Origin: Streptococcus sp. LPB0220
GTDB taxonomy: Bacteria; Bacillota; Bacilli; Lactobacillales; Streptococcaceae
Reading direction: 5' to 3'
DNA length: 64,000 nucleotides
Assembly (NCBI RefSeq): GCF_008727815.1
Contig: NZ_CP044230.1
Coordinates: 1,286,001 to 1,350,000 of the forward strand
Position 1 is the first letter of the stretch, and each line of letters opens with the position of its first letter. The translations under genes and the position numbers were made by a program. The notes under the pieces were generated by a model. The model ran no database searches. It was given only the letters and a program-made list of their open reading frames with translations, and was not told where the DNA came from. This document shows positions 44,809 through 55,638 of this stretch, piece by piece.

Positions 44809-44916
44809 TTTTTTATTTTGTGTCCGAAAAGGCTATAACAAAGGGTTTTCCTCCGATTATAACTTCTATTCCACTCTTGCTATTTCGAGTTAATTTTAGT
44901 AAATTTTTACCAAAAA

Positions 44917-44946
44917 ATCTCAATTGGGAGATTACCCAATTGAGAT
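44917..44946 (-). terminator. terminator of the raffinose operon
   Basis: A perfect 12-bp stem ATCTCAATTGGG / CCCAATTGAGAT with 6-base loop and T-run on the minus strand, just after gtfA. Confidence 0.88.
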
Positions 44947-44957
44947 TCTTAAAGGTT

Positions 44958-46400
44958 TTAAAACACCATTTCTTGACCGTTTTCTGTCACTTGGTAAGTG
45001 CCCTCAGCAAGATCAATTCGGGCTACTGCTGTGACAGTCTGGTCTTTATTTTGGCGCGTGATGACAATGGTATGATCATCTGGTGTTTCCACCTCAATGC
45101 TTCCTTCTAGGTCAAAAGCTTGCGAGTTATTCCGGAAGCTAAAGAGCTTGAGAAGGGATTTCACGACTGGACGCTCTACTTCTTGAGCAATTTCTTCGTT
45201 GCTGTAGTAATGACGGTTGATATTGCGGCCTTCTTTGGTGTTTTCTAAGAGTTCCAAATCATTCTTCCCAGCTAGGAATCCAACATAATAAACTTGTGGA
45301 ATACCTGGTGCAAAGGCTTGAATTAAACGGGCTAGGAAGTACTTACGATCGTCATCTCCAAGCGCAGAATAGTAGGTCGAATTGATTTGGTAGATATCCA
45401 AGTTGTTGTACTCTGCTGTGGAATATTTGCGTTTAACATTTGCCCCAACCTTATAAAGCTCATTTGAAGCATAGTCAATCTCTTCATCAGTCAAGATATC
45501 CTTGACATCGACCACCCCAATCCCGTCATGGGTGTCCAGCGTCGTGAACTGCTTCATCGGACTCATCTTCAACCACTTGGCAAGGCGATCCACTTTTGAA
45601 CTATAGAGGGTATAGAGGGTTACCATGGGTAGCGCGAAGTCATAGACATAATAGTCGTGATCGGCAATCTTAAATTGGATGGAATAGTGCTCATGAATCT
45701 CTGGAAGAAGCTCAGCACCGTAGCCTGCCGCCATATCGCGCACCTTATCCAACAAATCCCAAATGTCTGGTTCCACAAAGAAATCATTGGTATCCAATTT
45801 CTTGACCGCATAGGCAAAGGCGTCCAAACGAATGAGGTCACAGCCATTACTTGCCAGGTGTTCGATGGTCTTGCGAATAAAGTCCATGGTCACGTCCTTG
45901 GTCACGTCTAGGTCAATCTGCTCTTCCCCGAAAGTATTCCAGAGATGCTCGGTCGTCCCATCCGCAAAAGTGATTTCTTGCTTGGGAGCTCGGTCTTTGC
46001 GCTTATAAATCAAATCTACATCTGCTTGAGTAGGACGATTCTCCGGCCAGAACTTGTCCCAGTTGAGAAAGAGGTCCTTGTAGGCACTTTGGTCGTGCTT
46101 TTCTTGGTAGTCCTTGTAGTATTTAGACTGACGAGAAATGTGATTGATCATAAAGTCAAACATAAGATAGTACTTGTCGCCCAAGCGTTTGACATCTTCC
46201 CAATCTCCAAAGGCTGGATCCACTTGGTCATAGTCGACAGGCGCAAAGCCACGGTCACCAGTTGATGGGAAAAATGGCAAGAGGTGAACCCCACCTACTG
46301 CATCCCCAAAGTGCTTCTCCAGATTTTCATAGAGATCCTTCAGGTTATTTCCTAAGCTATCTGAGTAAGTAATTAACATTGTTTTGTTTTGAATTGGCAT
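44958..46400 (-). CDS. gtfA: sucrose phosphorylase
   Basis: A 480-residue GH13 enzyme that splits sucrose with phosphate to glucose-1-phosphate and fructose in the cytoplasm. Motifs: [14 protein letters not shown] near the start, nucleophile Asp in IRLDAFAYA (about 192), acid/base Glu in LPEIHEHY (about 232), Asp in LDTHDGIG (about 290). It uses the sucrose left after Aga removes galactose from raffinose. Last gene of the aga-msmEFG-gtfA operon, after a 297-bp spacer. Confidence 0.93.
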   Translation of the reverse strand: MPIQNKTMLITYSDSLGNNLKDLYENLEKHFGDAVGGVHLLPFFPSTGDRGFAPVDYDQVDPAFGDWEDVKRLGDKYYLMFDFMINHISRQSKYYKDYQEKHDQSAYKDLFLNWDKFWPENRPTQADVDLIYKRKDRAPKQEITFADGTTEHLWNTFGEEQIDLDVTKDVTMDFIRKTIEHLASNGCDLIRLDAFAYAVKKLDTNDFFVEPDIWDLLDKVRDMAAGYGAELLPEIHEHYSIQFKIADHDYYVYDFALPMVTLYTLYSSKVDRLAKWLKMSPMKQFTTLDTHDGIGVVDVKDILTDEEIDYASNELYKVGANVKRKYSTAEYNNLDIYQINSTYYSALGDDDRKYFLARLIQAFAPGIPQVYYVGFLAGKNDLELLENTKEGRNINRHYYSNEEIAQEVERPVVKSLLKLFSFRNNSQAFDLEGSIEVETPDDHTIVITRQNKDQTVTAVARIDLAEGTYQVTENGQEMVF

Positions 46401-46419
46401 AATGGTTCCCTTTCTTTTT

Positions 46420-46451
46420 TGAAAGCCAAGTCTTTGAGGACCTGGCTTTCA
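46420..46451. other. hairpin just before the gtfA ribosome site
   Basis: Stem TGAAAGCCAAGTC / GACCTGGCTTTCA (one mismatch). On the minus strand no T-run follows, so it is more likely an mRNA processing or stability hairpin between msmG and gtfA than a terminator. Confidence 0.5.
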
Positions 46452-46495
46452 TGAGTTTTTCTATTTTAGAATTGCTTCATAGGATACGATTGAAA

Positions 46496-46698
46496 TCAGC
46501 AAGCTGAATCGTCCCTTTGTATCTGGAATTGAACACGCCCTAAGCTCTGTGTGAAAAAGATGAATCTTCAAAGAAGCCAAGGCTTCTTATTCAGATTCCC
46601 TGGTTTTCCACAGCCGTTGCTACTTCAGTAGTCTACAGATGTGGATGCCCTAGGGTACTACAGAAATTTTCAGCAAGCTGAATCGTCCCTTTGTATCT
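46496..46698. repeat. msmG-gtfA spacer with a 29-bp exact direct repeat
   Basis: The spacer of 297 bp holds two identical 29-bp units at 46496-46524 and 46670-46698, 174 bp apart. Each contains the palindrome TCAGC-AA-GCTGA. The right copy ends on the first base of the msmG stop codon. I see no gene between them. Confidence 0.75.
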
Positions 46699-47531
46699 TA
46701 TTTCACTGCGCCGTTGCTCATTCCTGCGATGATATGGCGTTGGAAGAAGAGATAGACAATAGTAATACTGATAATGCCGACAACGTAGGAAGCAAAGCTT
46801 GGTCCGTAGTCGTTGAAATATTGGCCTGCGTAGTTGTATTGGAACAAAGGCAGGGTCCACATTTTGGAATCCCGGTTCAAGACAAGGAGTGGCAACATGA
46901 AGTCATTCCAGAACCAAAGGGCATTGATGATCATGGTTGTCGCATGCATGGGTTTCATCATTGGGAAGATGATGCGGAAATAGGTTGTGAATTTATTAGC
47001 CCCATCGATCTCTGCTGCTTCATCCAAACTTTCTGGGATAGAGATTTTGATATACCCCACATAGAGAAAGAGGGTCTGTGGAATCGCATAGGTCAAGTAG
47101 AGCAAGATCAAACCAAAGGTGTTAGCCAAACCGAGTTTACTCATCATAACCGTAATCGGAATCATGATGACTTGGAAAGGTACGAAAATCCCAAGAATCA
47201 AGAGGGTGTACATGATGGTAAAGGCTTTTCTCTTACTCATATTACGTGCGATGGAGTAGGCTGCCATGGGGATAAAGATCATTACTGCAAGTAAAGACAA
47301 GACAGTGATGACGACAGAGTTCCAATAATAGCCTCCGATCCCATCAGCCAAGAGACGGCTGAAGTTGTCCCATGTGAAGTTGGTTGGAAATCCAAAGAAA
47401 TTGTCTACGATATCCTTGGTTGGTTTGAAGGAACTAAAGAGGGTGGCAAGGAGTGGCACTAAAATCAGAACCGATCCTAGAATCAATAGAATGTATTTGC
47501 CAATCAAGGCTTTTCTTTCATCTTGTTTCAT
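46698..47531 (-). CDS. msmG: raffinose/multiple-sugar ABC transporter permease, MsmG/RafG
   Basis: A 277-residue permease with six membrane segments. The MalG-type EAA loop is SLDEAAEIDGANKFTTYFRI (about 177-196). The start at ATG 47531 has AGGAGA; the stretch upstream in frame overlaps msmF. Imports raffinose, melibiose and similar sugars with MsmE and MsmF. No ATPase gene is in the operon, so a shared MsmK-type ATPase elsewhere is expected. Confidence 0.9.
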   Translation of the reverse strand: MKQDERKALIGKYILLILGSVLILVPLLATLFSSFKPTKDIVDNFFGFPTNFTWDNFSRLLADGIGGYYWNSVVITVLSLLAVMIFIPMAAYSIARNMSKRKAFTIMYTLLILGIFVPFQVIMIPITVMMSKLGLANTFGLILLYLTYAIPQTLFLYVGYIKISIPESLDEAAEIDGANKFTTYFRIIFPMMKPMHATTMIINALWFWNDFMLPLLVLNRDSKMWTLPLFQYNYAGQYFNDYGPSFASYVVGIISITIVYLFFQRHIIAGMSNGAVK

Positions 47532-47544
47532 CGTGCTTCTCCTC

Positions 47545-48411
47545 TTAAATTTCAAATTTCTTAGATACTCTCAATTGGATGATCGAAATCACTACAATCA
47601 AGAAGAACAAGATTACGGCAATGGCATTGGCATAACCGAATTGGTTATTTTTAAAGGCATAGTTATAAACCAAGAGTCCAAGTGAGGTTGTGGCATTGTT
47701 TGGACCCCCACCAGTCATGGCAAAGACTTGGTCAAAGGCGGTAAGCCCACCTTTTAGGGCTAGGATAAAGACCATAGAGACACTTGGTAGTAAGTAAGGC
47801 AATTCAACATTCCAGAAGACTTGCTTGCTCGTCGCACCATCGATTCTTGCTGCTTCTGTAATTTCAGATGGGATAGATTGCAGACCAGCTAGGAAGATAA
47901 TGATGGGCATAGCTACTCCTTGCCAAAGAAGGACAAAGACAGCCGCGAAGATCGCTCCCCACTTAGTCCCTAAAAGACTGGTTTGAAGAAACTCGATATG
48001 AAGGGCATTCCCAATTGCTGGAAGACCGTAGTTGAAGACTTGTTTGAAAATCAGAGCCACTGTCAAACCAGACAAAACTGCTGGGAAGAAGAACCAAGCA
48101 CGAAAGAAGGTTTGGCCTTTGATCTTAGAGTTCAAGACACGCGCAATGAAGATCCCAAGGGCAATCTCACCAACTACCATAGCAATCGTGATGATTGCAG
48201 TAAAGCCAATAGCATTCATGAATTTTGGATCCATAAAGAGGAGCTTAAAGTTGTTCAAGCCGACAAACTTGTAGTTATAGGTCAAACCTGTCCAGTTGGT
48301 AAAACTGTAAAAGGCTCCTTGGAACATTGGCACATAGAAGAAAATTGCTTGTAATAAGAGGGGAATGACCACAAAAGCCCATGCCCAATATTTTTGTAAT
48401 ACTTTTTTCAT
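47545..48411 (-). CDS. msmF: raffinose/multiple-sugar ABC transporter permease, MsmF/RafF
   Basis: A 288-residue MalF-type permease with six membrane segments and the EAA loop 'EITEAARIDGATSKQVFWNVELPYL' at about residues 183-207. The ATG at 48411 has AGGAG upstream. Thirteen bp separate it from msmG and from msmE. Confidence 0.9.
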   Translation of the reverse strand: MKKVLQKYWAWAFVVIPLLLQAIFFYVPMFQGAFYSFTNWTGLTYNYKFVGLNNFKLLFMDPKFMNAIGFTAIITIAMVVGEIALGIFIARVLNSKIKGQTFFRAWFFFPAVLSGLTVALIFKQVFNYGLPAIGNALHIEFLQTSLLGTKWGAIFAAVFVLLWQGVAMPIIIFLAGLQSIPSEITEAARIDGATSKQVFWNVELPYLLPSVSMVFILALKGGLTAFDQVFAMTGGGPNNATTSLGLLVYNYAFKNNQFGYANAIAVILFFLIVVISIIQLRVSKKFEI

Positions 48412-48424
48412 TGTCTCTCTACTC

Positions 48425-49684
48425 CTAATCCACATCCGCTTTCATCGGGTTAAAGAAGGCATTCAAATCATTGACCATTCCTTGTTTATCACCTGTCAAG
48501 ACATAGTTCATCGTCAAGGTATGGAAGTCTGCTTCACTGGTCCAGTATTGTTGCAACCACACCAAGTGACGATCCGTAAAGGCATATTTGGTCATCCCAG
48601 CAAGCGGTGAATCCTCTCCTGCTTGTTTGACCCCTTCGATCGCTGTTGGAGATCCGTCCACATCATAGTACTTTTGCATGACTTCTGGACGGGTCATGTA
48701 TTCCACAAAGGCATTGGCTTCTTTTGGATGTTTGGTAGTAGCAGAGATAGACCATGCTAAGTCTCCCGCACCAACGGTTAAGCTTTGTCCTTTTTCTTTC
48801 CCTGGAATCATGAAGGTCCCAATCTTAAAATTCGGTTTTTGTTCATTGATCGCGGTGATAGCCCAAGATCCATTTGGTGTCATGAGGACATCCCCACGCG
48901 CGAAGGCTCCGATAACGTCTGTATAACCTGCACCTTCCCAGTTCTTTTGCTTCGAACCTTTAATGCGAAGGATATCCATCACCTTGATGTCATCTTTCAT
49001 AATCGGATCAGACAATTTAATGGAATTTGGCTTAGAATAACGAAGGTATTGGTTGGCTTCTTTTCCTCCACCTGCTGCTGTCGCAAAGGCCAATTGATTG
49101 TAACCATTGAGGGTCCAAGCTTCTGCTCCTGCAATCCCAAATGGGGTTTGTCCTTTGGCAACGATGTCTTTTACTAACTGTTCAAATTCGTCCCAAGTTT
49201 CAGGAACCTTCAAGCCCAATTCTTCGAATTTATCTTTGTTGTAGTAGATTCCGTAAGCATTGGCTGTGAAAGGAACGTTGTAGACTTTTCCATTTACGGC
49301 ATATTTTTCAGCGTAGCCGTTTTTCACGCGTTTGAGATAGTCTTTATTGCTTAAATCTTCGAAGACACCCGCTTTTGCCCATTCTTGCAATTCGATGGAC
49401 TGTGGGTAAATATTGACCACATCTGGCACATCTCCTGCGAGGATACGTGTCTTCAACACCTCACCAGCGTTTGGTACATTGACAACTTTGACCTTGACCT
49501 TTGGATTTTCCTTTTCAAAATCACGCGCGATTTCTTCCAAGGTTTTGGTCATTTCTTTTTTCTGGTTGAAATACTCGATGGTCACTGTACCATCCGCAGA
49601 TTTTCCATCGTTGGAGCAAGCACCGAGCCCAAACAAGGCTAGGCCTGTAGTCGCAAGAAGTCCGATTTTTTTATACCATTTCAT
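48425..49684 (-). CDS. msmE: raffinose/multiple-sugar-binding lipoprotein, MsmE/RafE
   Basis: A 419-residue solute-binding lipoprotein. Signal peptide with lipobox GLGACSN (Cys about 23), then an SBP_bac_1 fold ('VTIEYFNQKKEMTKTLEEIARDFEKENP...'). It delivers alpha-galactosides to MsmF/MsmG. It follows aga by 14 bp. Confidence 0.92.
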   Translation of the reverse strand: MKWYKKIGLLATTGLALFGLGACSNDGKSADGTVTIEYFNQKKEMTKTLEEIARDFEKENPKVKVKVVNVPNAGEVLKTRILAGDVPDVVNIYPQSIELQEWAKAGVFEDLSNKDYLKRVKNGYAEKYAVNGKVYNVPFTANAYGIYYNKDKFEELGLKVPETWDEFEQLVKDIVAKGQTPFGIAGAEAWTLNGYNQLAFATAAGGGKEANQYLRYSKPNSIKLSDPIMKDDIKVMDILRIKGSKQKNWEGAGYTDVIGAFARGDVLMTPNGSWAITAINEQKPNFKIGTFMIPGKEKGQSLTVGAGDLAWSISATTKHPKEANAFVEYMTRPEVMQKYYDVDGSPTAIEGVKQAGEDSPLAGMTKYAFTDRHLVWLQQYWTSEADFHTLTMNYVLTGDKQGMVNDLNAFFNPMKADVD

Positions 49685-49698
49685 TTGGCTGTCTCCTT

Positions 49699-51861
49699 TT
49701 ATTTTTTGACAAAAACATATTGTTTGCTGAGGAAATCTCCCTGAGGAAGAACGACGGTTAAGCCGGCATACATGAGCTCAGCTCCTGAATAGACTTGGTC
49801 CGTCCCTTCTAAGCGATAGAGCGCATCTTCTTCCAATCCTTTGAGTTTCAGGGTCGGCTCGATCTCCTCAACCGTTGATAAGACCCGTACATAAGTTACC
49901 ACCGTGCGATCTTGATAAGTGAACTGGACGGCTGCTTGATTGCTACCTTGGCTTGGATTGATCAAGCGGTAGTGTTTTCCGAATTGAACAAGTGGTCGAA
50001 TCGTTTTGTAATGAGCGACTTGGTCTGCGATCCGATCCAACTCTTCTTGAGAAAGACTAGTCAAATCCAATTCATAGCCTAGATTTCCCATCATGGCTAC
50101 ATGTCCACGCGTTTCTAGTGGTGTGATCCGTCCCATCTGGTGATTTGGCACCGCTGATACGTGAGCGCCCATGGAAATAGTTGGATAGAGATAACTAGAT
50201 CCATACTGGATCGGAAGTCTGGCCATGGCGTCCGTATTATCACTTGCCCAGACCTGCGGGAAGTAACGCATCATCCCCAGGTCATTACGACCACCACCAC
50301 CGGAGCAAGACTCAAAGAGGATGTTCTCGTACTTCTCTGTTAAGGAAGAAACCACTTCATAGAGACCCAAGATATAAGCATGGGATTGCATCTTGGTTTC
50401 CAGGTAGGTTTTCCCATTTCCAAGCTTGGTGATATTGCGGTTCATATCCCATTTGATATAGTCGATCTCATGCTTTCCAAGTAAGTCATCCAAGACCTGC
50501 TTGATATAGTCCACTACTTCTCTATTTGAGAAATCGAGTACCAGTTGATTCCGTGAATAGGTGTGTTCGTAACCTGGGACTTGAATAGCCCAGTCCGGAT
50601 GAGCCCGATAGAGGTCACTATCTACAGAAATCATTTCTGGCTCCACCCAAAGGCCAAATTGAAGTCCCTTGTCATGGATGCCTTGGATCAATTCTGCTAG
50701 ACTTCCACCTAATTTTTCTTCATTGACAGTCCAATCACCAAGGGCCCGATTGTCATCATAACGATTGCCAAACCAGCCATCATCCAGAACAAAGAGTTCG
50801 ATCCCCACTTTTTGAGCTTCGTCTGCTAGCTCCAATAATTTTTCTTTCTTGAAATCAAAGTAGGTTGCTTCCCAGTTGTTGATAAGAATTGGACGTTCTT
50901 TATGGGCAAACTGGCTAGGAATGATATGGTCTTGGACAAATGCTTGACTCTCTTGACTGATACCGGTCAATCCCTCATGTGAGTAGCTGATCATTGCTAC
51001 CGGCGTATCAAAGCTCTGATTCGGTGCCAACTCCCAGGAGAAGTTTTCTGGATTGATTCCCAATCCAACCCGAATTTCATTGATTTGATTCTTTTGAATA
51101 AATCCTTCAAAATTCCCACTGTAGAGCAGTTGGAAGGCAAGGGCTGAACCGGCATCTTCGGTCACTTCATGATCTGCTAGGATAAGAGCAGGAGTCTGGG
51201 CGTGTCCAGAAGCACCACGGTTGGAGCTGATGGAGAAGATTCCTTGTTCCACTTGTTGACGGCGGACTGTTTTTTCTCTCGCATAGGCCCCTTGAAGGGT
51301 GATGACATCATAGTCACCTGCTGGGACATCGGCCAACACACTAAGAGCCTTGTGGATCACGACGGTTTCATCACTACAGTTTTCAATTTTTGAAAAGCTG
51401 GTGATGGTTGCCCGATCCTCGTAGGCTGTGTAATAGAGGGTCAAACGCAGGGCCGCTTGATCATCTTCAAAGACCAAGGCCAAGGTTTCAGTACTATCTA
51501 CTGTATGTGGATTGGGAAGACCAGTTGCCTCGACACTGCCAGAGTAGATATTGGCTCCGACATAGAGGAAATCCGTCACCTCTGTGGCGCCGTGCTGGAT
51601 TTGAATAGACGGCTTTCGGAAATCTCCAAGCCCGTGCTGTCCTAGGATCTGACGCTGGGTATCCAAGCTGAAGGTTCGATTGTCAGGTGTTGGATTTCCA
51701 GAGAAAGCATGATCCTTCTCATGCACGGTATTGGAAAAATGATAAGACGGGATCGGACGCCCCAGATGCTTAAGCATCAGGTAGCCATCTCGATTTTCAA
51801 GGATCAGGCTCAGTCCCTTACTTTCTACATAGAACAAATTCTGTTCAATACGAATTGCCAT
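49699..51861 (-). CDS. aga: alpha-galactosidase (GH36)
   Basis: A 720-residue enzyme that removes alpha-1,6-linked galactose from raffinose, melibiose and stachyose. GH36 motifs: [20 protein letters not shown] (about 369), nucleophile Asp in [10 protein letters not shown] (about 480), acid/base Asp in WASDNTDA (about 545). No signal peptide. I set the start at ATG 51861 behind GGAGGAAG, giving the length usual for streptococcal Aga. First gene of the raffinose operon, divergent from msmR. Confidence 0.93.
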   Translation of the reverse strand: MAIRIEQNLFYVESKGLSLILENRDGYLMLKHLGRPIPSYHFSNTVHEKDHAFSGNPTPDNRTFSLDTQRQILGQHGLGDFRKPSIQIQHGATEVTDFLYVGANIYSGSVEATGLPNPHTVDSTETLALVFEDDQAALRLTLYYTAYEDRATITSFSKIENCSDETVVIHKALSVLADVPAGDYDVITLQGAYAREKTVRRQQVEQGIFSISSNRGASGHAQTPALILADHEVTEDAGSALAFQLLYSGNFEGFIQKNQINEIRVGLGINPENFSWELAPNQSFDTPVAMISYSHEGLTGISQESQAFVQDHIIPSQFAHKERPILINNWEATYFDFKKEKLLELADEAQKVGIELFVLDDGWFGNRYDDNRALGDWTVNEEKLGGSLAELIQGIHDKGLQFGLWVEPEMISVDSDLYRAHPDWAIQVPGYEHTYSRNQLVLDFSNREVVDYIKQVLDDLLGKHEIDYIKWDMNRNITKLGNGKTYLETKMQSHAYILGLYEVVSSLTEKYENILFESCSGGGGRNDLGMMRYFPQVWASDNTDAMARLPIQYGSSYLYPTISMGAHVSAVPNHQMGRITPLETRGHVAMMGNLGYELDLTSLSQEELDRIADQVAHYKTIRPLVQFGKHYRLINPSQGSNQAAVQFTYQDRTVVTYVRVLSTVEEIEPTLKLKGLEEDALYRLEGTDQVYSGAELMYAGLTVVLPQGDFLSKQYVFVKK

Positions 51862-51954
51862 ATCTTCCTCCATTGGGCCCGAAATAATATCACTATGTAT
51901 TTTTAAATTCGGTTCCAATAACTTTCTTTTTTAGCATGTCTTTATTTTACTCAT

Positions 51955-51968
51955 TGTAAACGCTTCCG
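51955..51968. promoter_or_regulatory. cre-like site between aga and msmR
   Basis: TGTAAACGCTTCCG fits the CcpA cre consensus and lies in the 161-bp divergent region, where it could repress either promoter. I could not place a convincing -35/-10 pair for either gene. Confidence 0.6.
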
Positions 51969-52022
51969 AAAATAGAATTTTGTTGCACATATATGGTAAA
52001 ATGTTAGGTAGGAGGTTCAACC

Positions 52023-52856
52023 ATGTCAGTCTTTTCTGAATACCAAACCGACACTATTGACCTAGCCCTTGATTTTTATGGCTACGAAGATTGTCCGAAG
52101 AATTATGAATTTGGTCCTAGCGTCCGAGATAATTTTGTACTGCATTTTGTTACCAAGGGAAAGGGAGTCTTCCACTTCAATAAAAAAGAAATCCACCTAG
52201 AGGCCGGGGATCTCTTTCTTCTCCCCAAAAATAAAGTGACCTACTACAAGGCCGATGCCGAAGAACCTTGGTCCTACTACTGGATTGGCATCAGTGGCAC
52301 CAAGGTGAGTGATTTCATGCGTTTTTCAACCCTGCATGAAAAAGGCTTTTTAAAGAAAACAGAAGTGGAAACAGAAAAGATCGGCCAGTTTATGGAGCGA
52401 CTCGTCCACAAGGCAGAGGCTTCGAAAATGACTTCTCACTACCAACTCCATCTCCTCTCGCAGATCTATGAACTACTATTTCTAATCAGTGAAGTGGCTC
52501 CCGATATCCATCGGAGTCATCCATCTCCCACCTATCAGCTCTATCTGACCTGTAAGCATGTGATTGAGACGCACTACGCTAAAGAACACTTGAGTATTCA
52601 AGAGATCGCCGATGACCTCAATGTCCATCGCTCCTATCTGACAACTGTCTTTAAGGAGTTTCACCAGATCTCTCCCAAGGAATTCTTGCACTCGGTCCGC
52701 ATGCAGCGTGCCCAGCAGTTACTGACCAACACAGACGAAAGCATTAAGATTGTAGCTTACTCGGTGGGCTTTTCAGATCCCCTCTATTTTTCAAAGGCTT
52801 TTAAGGCCTATAGCCAACTGACTCCTAGCCAATATCGTAGCAAACATAAAATTTAG
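52023..52856 (+). CDS. msmR: AraC-family regulator of the raffinose operon, MsmR/RafR
   Basis: A 277-residue regulator: N-terminal cupin-like sensor (about 20-130; GVFHFNKKEIHLEAGDLFLL) and C-terminal double helix-turn-helix (about 178-275; LSIQEIADDLNVHRSYLTTVFKEF, SIKIVAYSVGFSDPLYFSKAFK). MsmR/RafR proteins activate aga and msmEFG in response to the sugar. Divergent from aga; AGGAGG precedes the ATG. Confidence 0.9.
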   Translation: MSVFSEYQTDTIDLALDFYGYEDCPKNYEFGPSVRDNFVLHFVTKGKGVFHFNKKEIHLEAGDLFLLPKNKVTYYKADAEEPWSYYWIGISGTKVSDFMRFSTLHEKGFLKKTEVETEKIGQFMERLVHKAEASKMTSHYQLHLLSQIYELLFLISEVAPDIHRSHPSPTYQLYLTCKHVIETHYAKEHLSIQEIADDLNVHRSYLTTVFKEFHQISPKEFLHSVRMQRAQQLLTNTDESIKIVAYSVGFSDPLYFSKAFKAYSQLTPSQYRSKHKI

Positions 52857-52868
52857 TAAAATTTTATT
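52853..52868 (+). promoter_or_regulatory. putative GalR operator before galR
   Basis: TTAGTAAAATTTTATT overlaps the msmR stop and matches the motif upstream of galK (44791-44806) base for base. A TATACT -10 for galR lies about 25 bp further on. Shared motif plus gene content suggests the GalR operator; inference. Confidence 0.5.
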
Positions 52869-52887
52869 TCTTTTTACTAGTTTTTAG

Positions 52888-53931
<1,044 letters not shown>

Positions 53932-53939
53932 GAGGTCTT

Positions 53940-54875
53940 ATGAAAACACACGAAATCCTCTTTCAAACCCTTTCTCAGGCAGATGATTATGTCAACGGGG
54001 AGCAGCTGGCAAAAGAACTAGGTGTTTCCCGCACCTCTATCTGGAAGGCTATCCAACGGCTAGAAAAAGATGGGGTCGTTATCGAATCCCTCAAAAAGAA
54101 GGGCTACAAACTGGTCTCAGGCGATATTCTGCTACCTGATGTGATCGCAAAAAATACCCAATTGACCGTTTCCTTAAACGAACAATGTAGCTCCACCCAA
54201 TTGGACGCCAAATTAGGCATAGAAAGCCATCAAGAAGGCAAGGCCCTCTACCTAGCTAATTCGCAGGCTGCTGGAAAAGGTCGCTTTGGTCGTGACTACT
54301 ACTGTCCCGATCAAGGGGGCATCTACATGTCCCTTCATCTCAAGCCTCAACTGCCCCCTGCGGAGCTCCCCCCTTATACCCTCATGGTCGCTGGAGCCAT
54401 CTTCAAGGCTATTAAAAACCTGACCCTGATCGATATCGATATCAAGTGGGTCAACGATATTTACTACCGCCATAAAAAAATTGGGGGAATCCTCACCGAA
54501 GCTATCACCTCGATTGAGACTGGTCTCGTCACGGATGTCATTATCGGAGTCGGTCTCAATTTAGCCATTCCTACTTTCCCAGAAGAGCTAGAAAGTAAGG
54601 CAGGTTCCTTATTTGAAGGGCCTTGTCCCATCACCCGCAATGACCTCATCAGTGAGATCTGGAAGGAATTCTTCCAAACAGATGTCGATGAACTGGTCTA
54701 CCTCTACAAAGAGCGCTCCCTGGTCCTAGGACGAACCGTTACTTTTGATCAGAACCAACAGACCTATCAAGGCCTCGCCAAAGATATCTCTGATACCGGC
54801 CAACTCTTGGTCCAATTAGACAATCAGGAAGAAATCTGGCTCAATAGCGGAGAAATCTCTTTGACGAAATGGTGA
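53940..54875 (+). CDS. birA: biotin protein ligase / biotin repressor
   Basis: A 311-residue bifunctional BirA: N-terminal winged helix (about 5-60; NGEQLAKELGVSRTSIWKAI) that binds DNA, catalytic domain with the biotinyl-AMP loop AAGKGRFGRD (about 112-121), KWVNDIY and GGILTEA, and a C-terminal SH3-like cap. It attaches biotin to acetyl-CoA carboxylase. Nine bp behind galR, so probably co-transcribed. Confidence 0.92.
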   Translation: MKTHEILFQTLSQADDYVNGEQLAKELGVSRTSIWKAIQRLEKDGVVIESLKKKGYKLVSGDILLPDVIAKNTQLTVSLNEQCSSTQLDAKLGIESHQEGKALYLANSQAAGKGRFGRDYYCPDQGGIYMSLHLKPQLPPAELPPYTLMVAGAIFKAIKNLTLIDIDIKWVNDIYYRHKKIGGILTEAITSIETGLVTDVIIGVGLNLAIPTFPEELESKAGSLFEGPCPITRNDLISEIWKEFFQTDVDELVYLYKERSLVLGRTVTFDQNQQTYQGLAKDISDTGQLLVQLDNQEEIWLNSGEISLTKW

Positions 54876-54891
54876 GAACGAGTATAGAAAA

Positions 54892-54913
54892 AAGCCACCC
54901 GAAGGTGGTTTTT
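54892..54913 (+). terminator. terminator of msmR/galR/birA transcripts
   Basis: Stem CCACC / GGTGG within AAGCCACCCGAAGGTGGTTT followed by T; the A-run before it allows use from the other side too. Confidence 0.75.
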
Positions 54914-54985
54914 TTGATCTATTTTGAAAGCTCCTTCTAACCAAAGACTACGGAACTTCATTCTTTTTAAGATATCCAAAACTTG

Positions 54986-55498
54986 TTACGTCTTTAGCTC
55001 TTGCTCCATTTTTTCTACAAAGCGATTTAATGCTGTTTGCACTTTTTCTAGGAGCTCTGTTTGCTGAGAATCACTGACCTCAACTTGGTTAGTGATCCCA
55101 TCTTTCTCCGTATGGAAATAACTAGCATGTAGTAATACCCACTTTTTATCTAATGAAAAGGCTACATCTATTTTTTCACCCTCAATGATCGTTGAAGAGG
55201 TAATCAAGATTTTATTGTCATCTGGACTAGGAACTCGTACCATCCATTTCAAATCCCCATCCATTTCCAGTTGGTCTATGCCACCCACACGTCTGATCTC
55301 TGCGTCTGAAGGAATCCCATAGCCAGCTTCTCTAATGGTATTGGCATTACGATGATCAAGTATTCTTGCCAGCAATTCAATTTTATTTTTAGATGAAAAA
55401 TTTGGAGTTGGTTGTTCATCCGGAACAAAGAGAAGCCAAGCTACTAACACAGTCATTCCTAATAATAGAAAGATCAATCCTTTTTTTAGCACAGACAT
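54986..55498 (-). CDS. membrane-anchored protein of unknown function
   Basis: A 170-residue protein: basic start, one membrane segment (about 7-25), then an outer domain without Cys and without a motif I recognise (middle part 'LKWMVRVPSPDDNKILITSST', helical end). GAGGATG-like AGGAGG precedes the ATG. A hairpin with stem ACCACC / GGTGGT lies just upstream at 55556-55572. Confidence 0.55.
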   Translation of the reverse strand: MSVLKKGLIFLLLGMTVLVAWLLFVPDEQPTPNFSSKNKIELLARILDHRNANTIREAGYGIPSDAEIRRVGGIDQLEMDGDLKWMVRVPSPDDNKILITSSTIIEGEKIDVAFSLDKKWVLLHASYFHTEKDGITNQVEVSDSQQTELLEKVQTALNRFVEKMEQELKT

Positions 55499-55592
55499 CC
55501 TCCTTTCCTCACTTCTTTTCTAGCTCCGCTTCGATGTATGTCTAGTATAGAACAAACCACCGCGAGGGTGGTCTGTTATTATCATAATTAAA

Positions 55593-55632
55593 AACACCCC
55601 AAAAGTTAGAAAAATTTAGCTTTTGGGGTGTT
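55593..55632 (-). terminator. terminator of binding-repeat protein 1
   Basis: A 13-bp stem AACACCCCAAAAG / CTTTTGGGGTGTT, 14-base loop and T-run on the minus strand. Confidence 0.85.
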
Positions 55633-55638
55633 GATATA

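Noticed and set aside
46525..46669. CRISPR-like array in the msmG-gtfA spacer
   Set aside because: Only two repeat units, 145 bp apart, with internal palindromes and no cas genes; this is a simple direct repeat.
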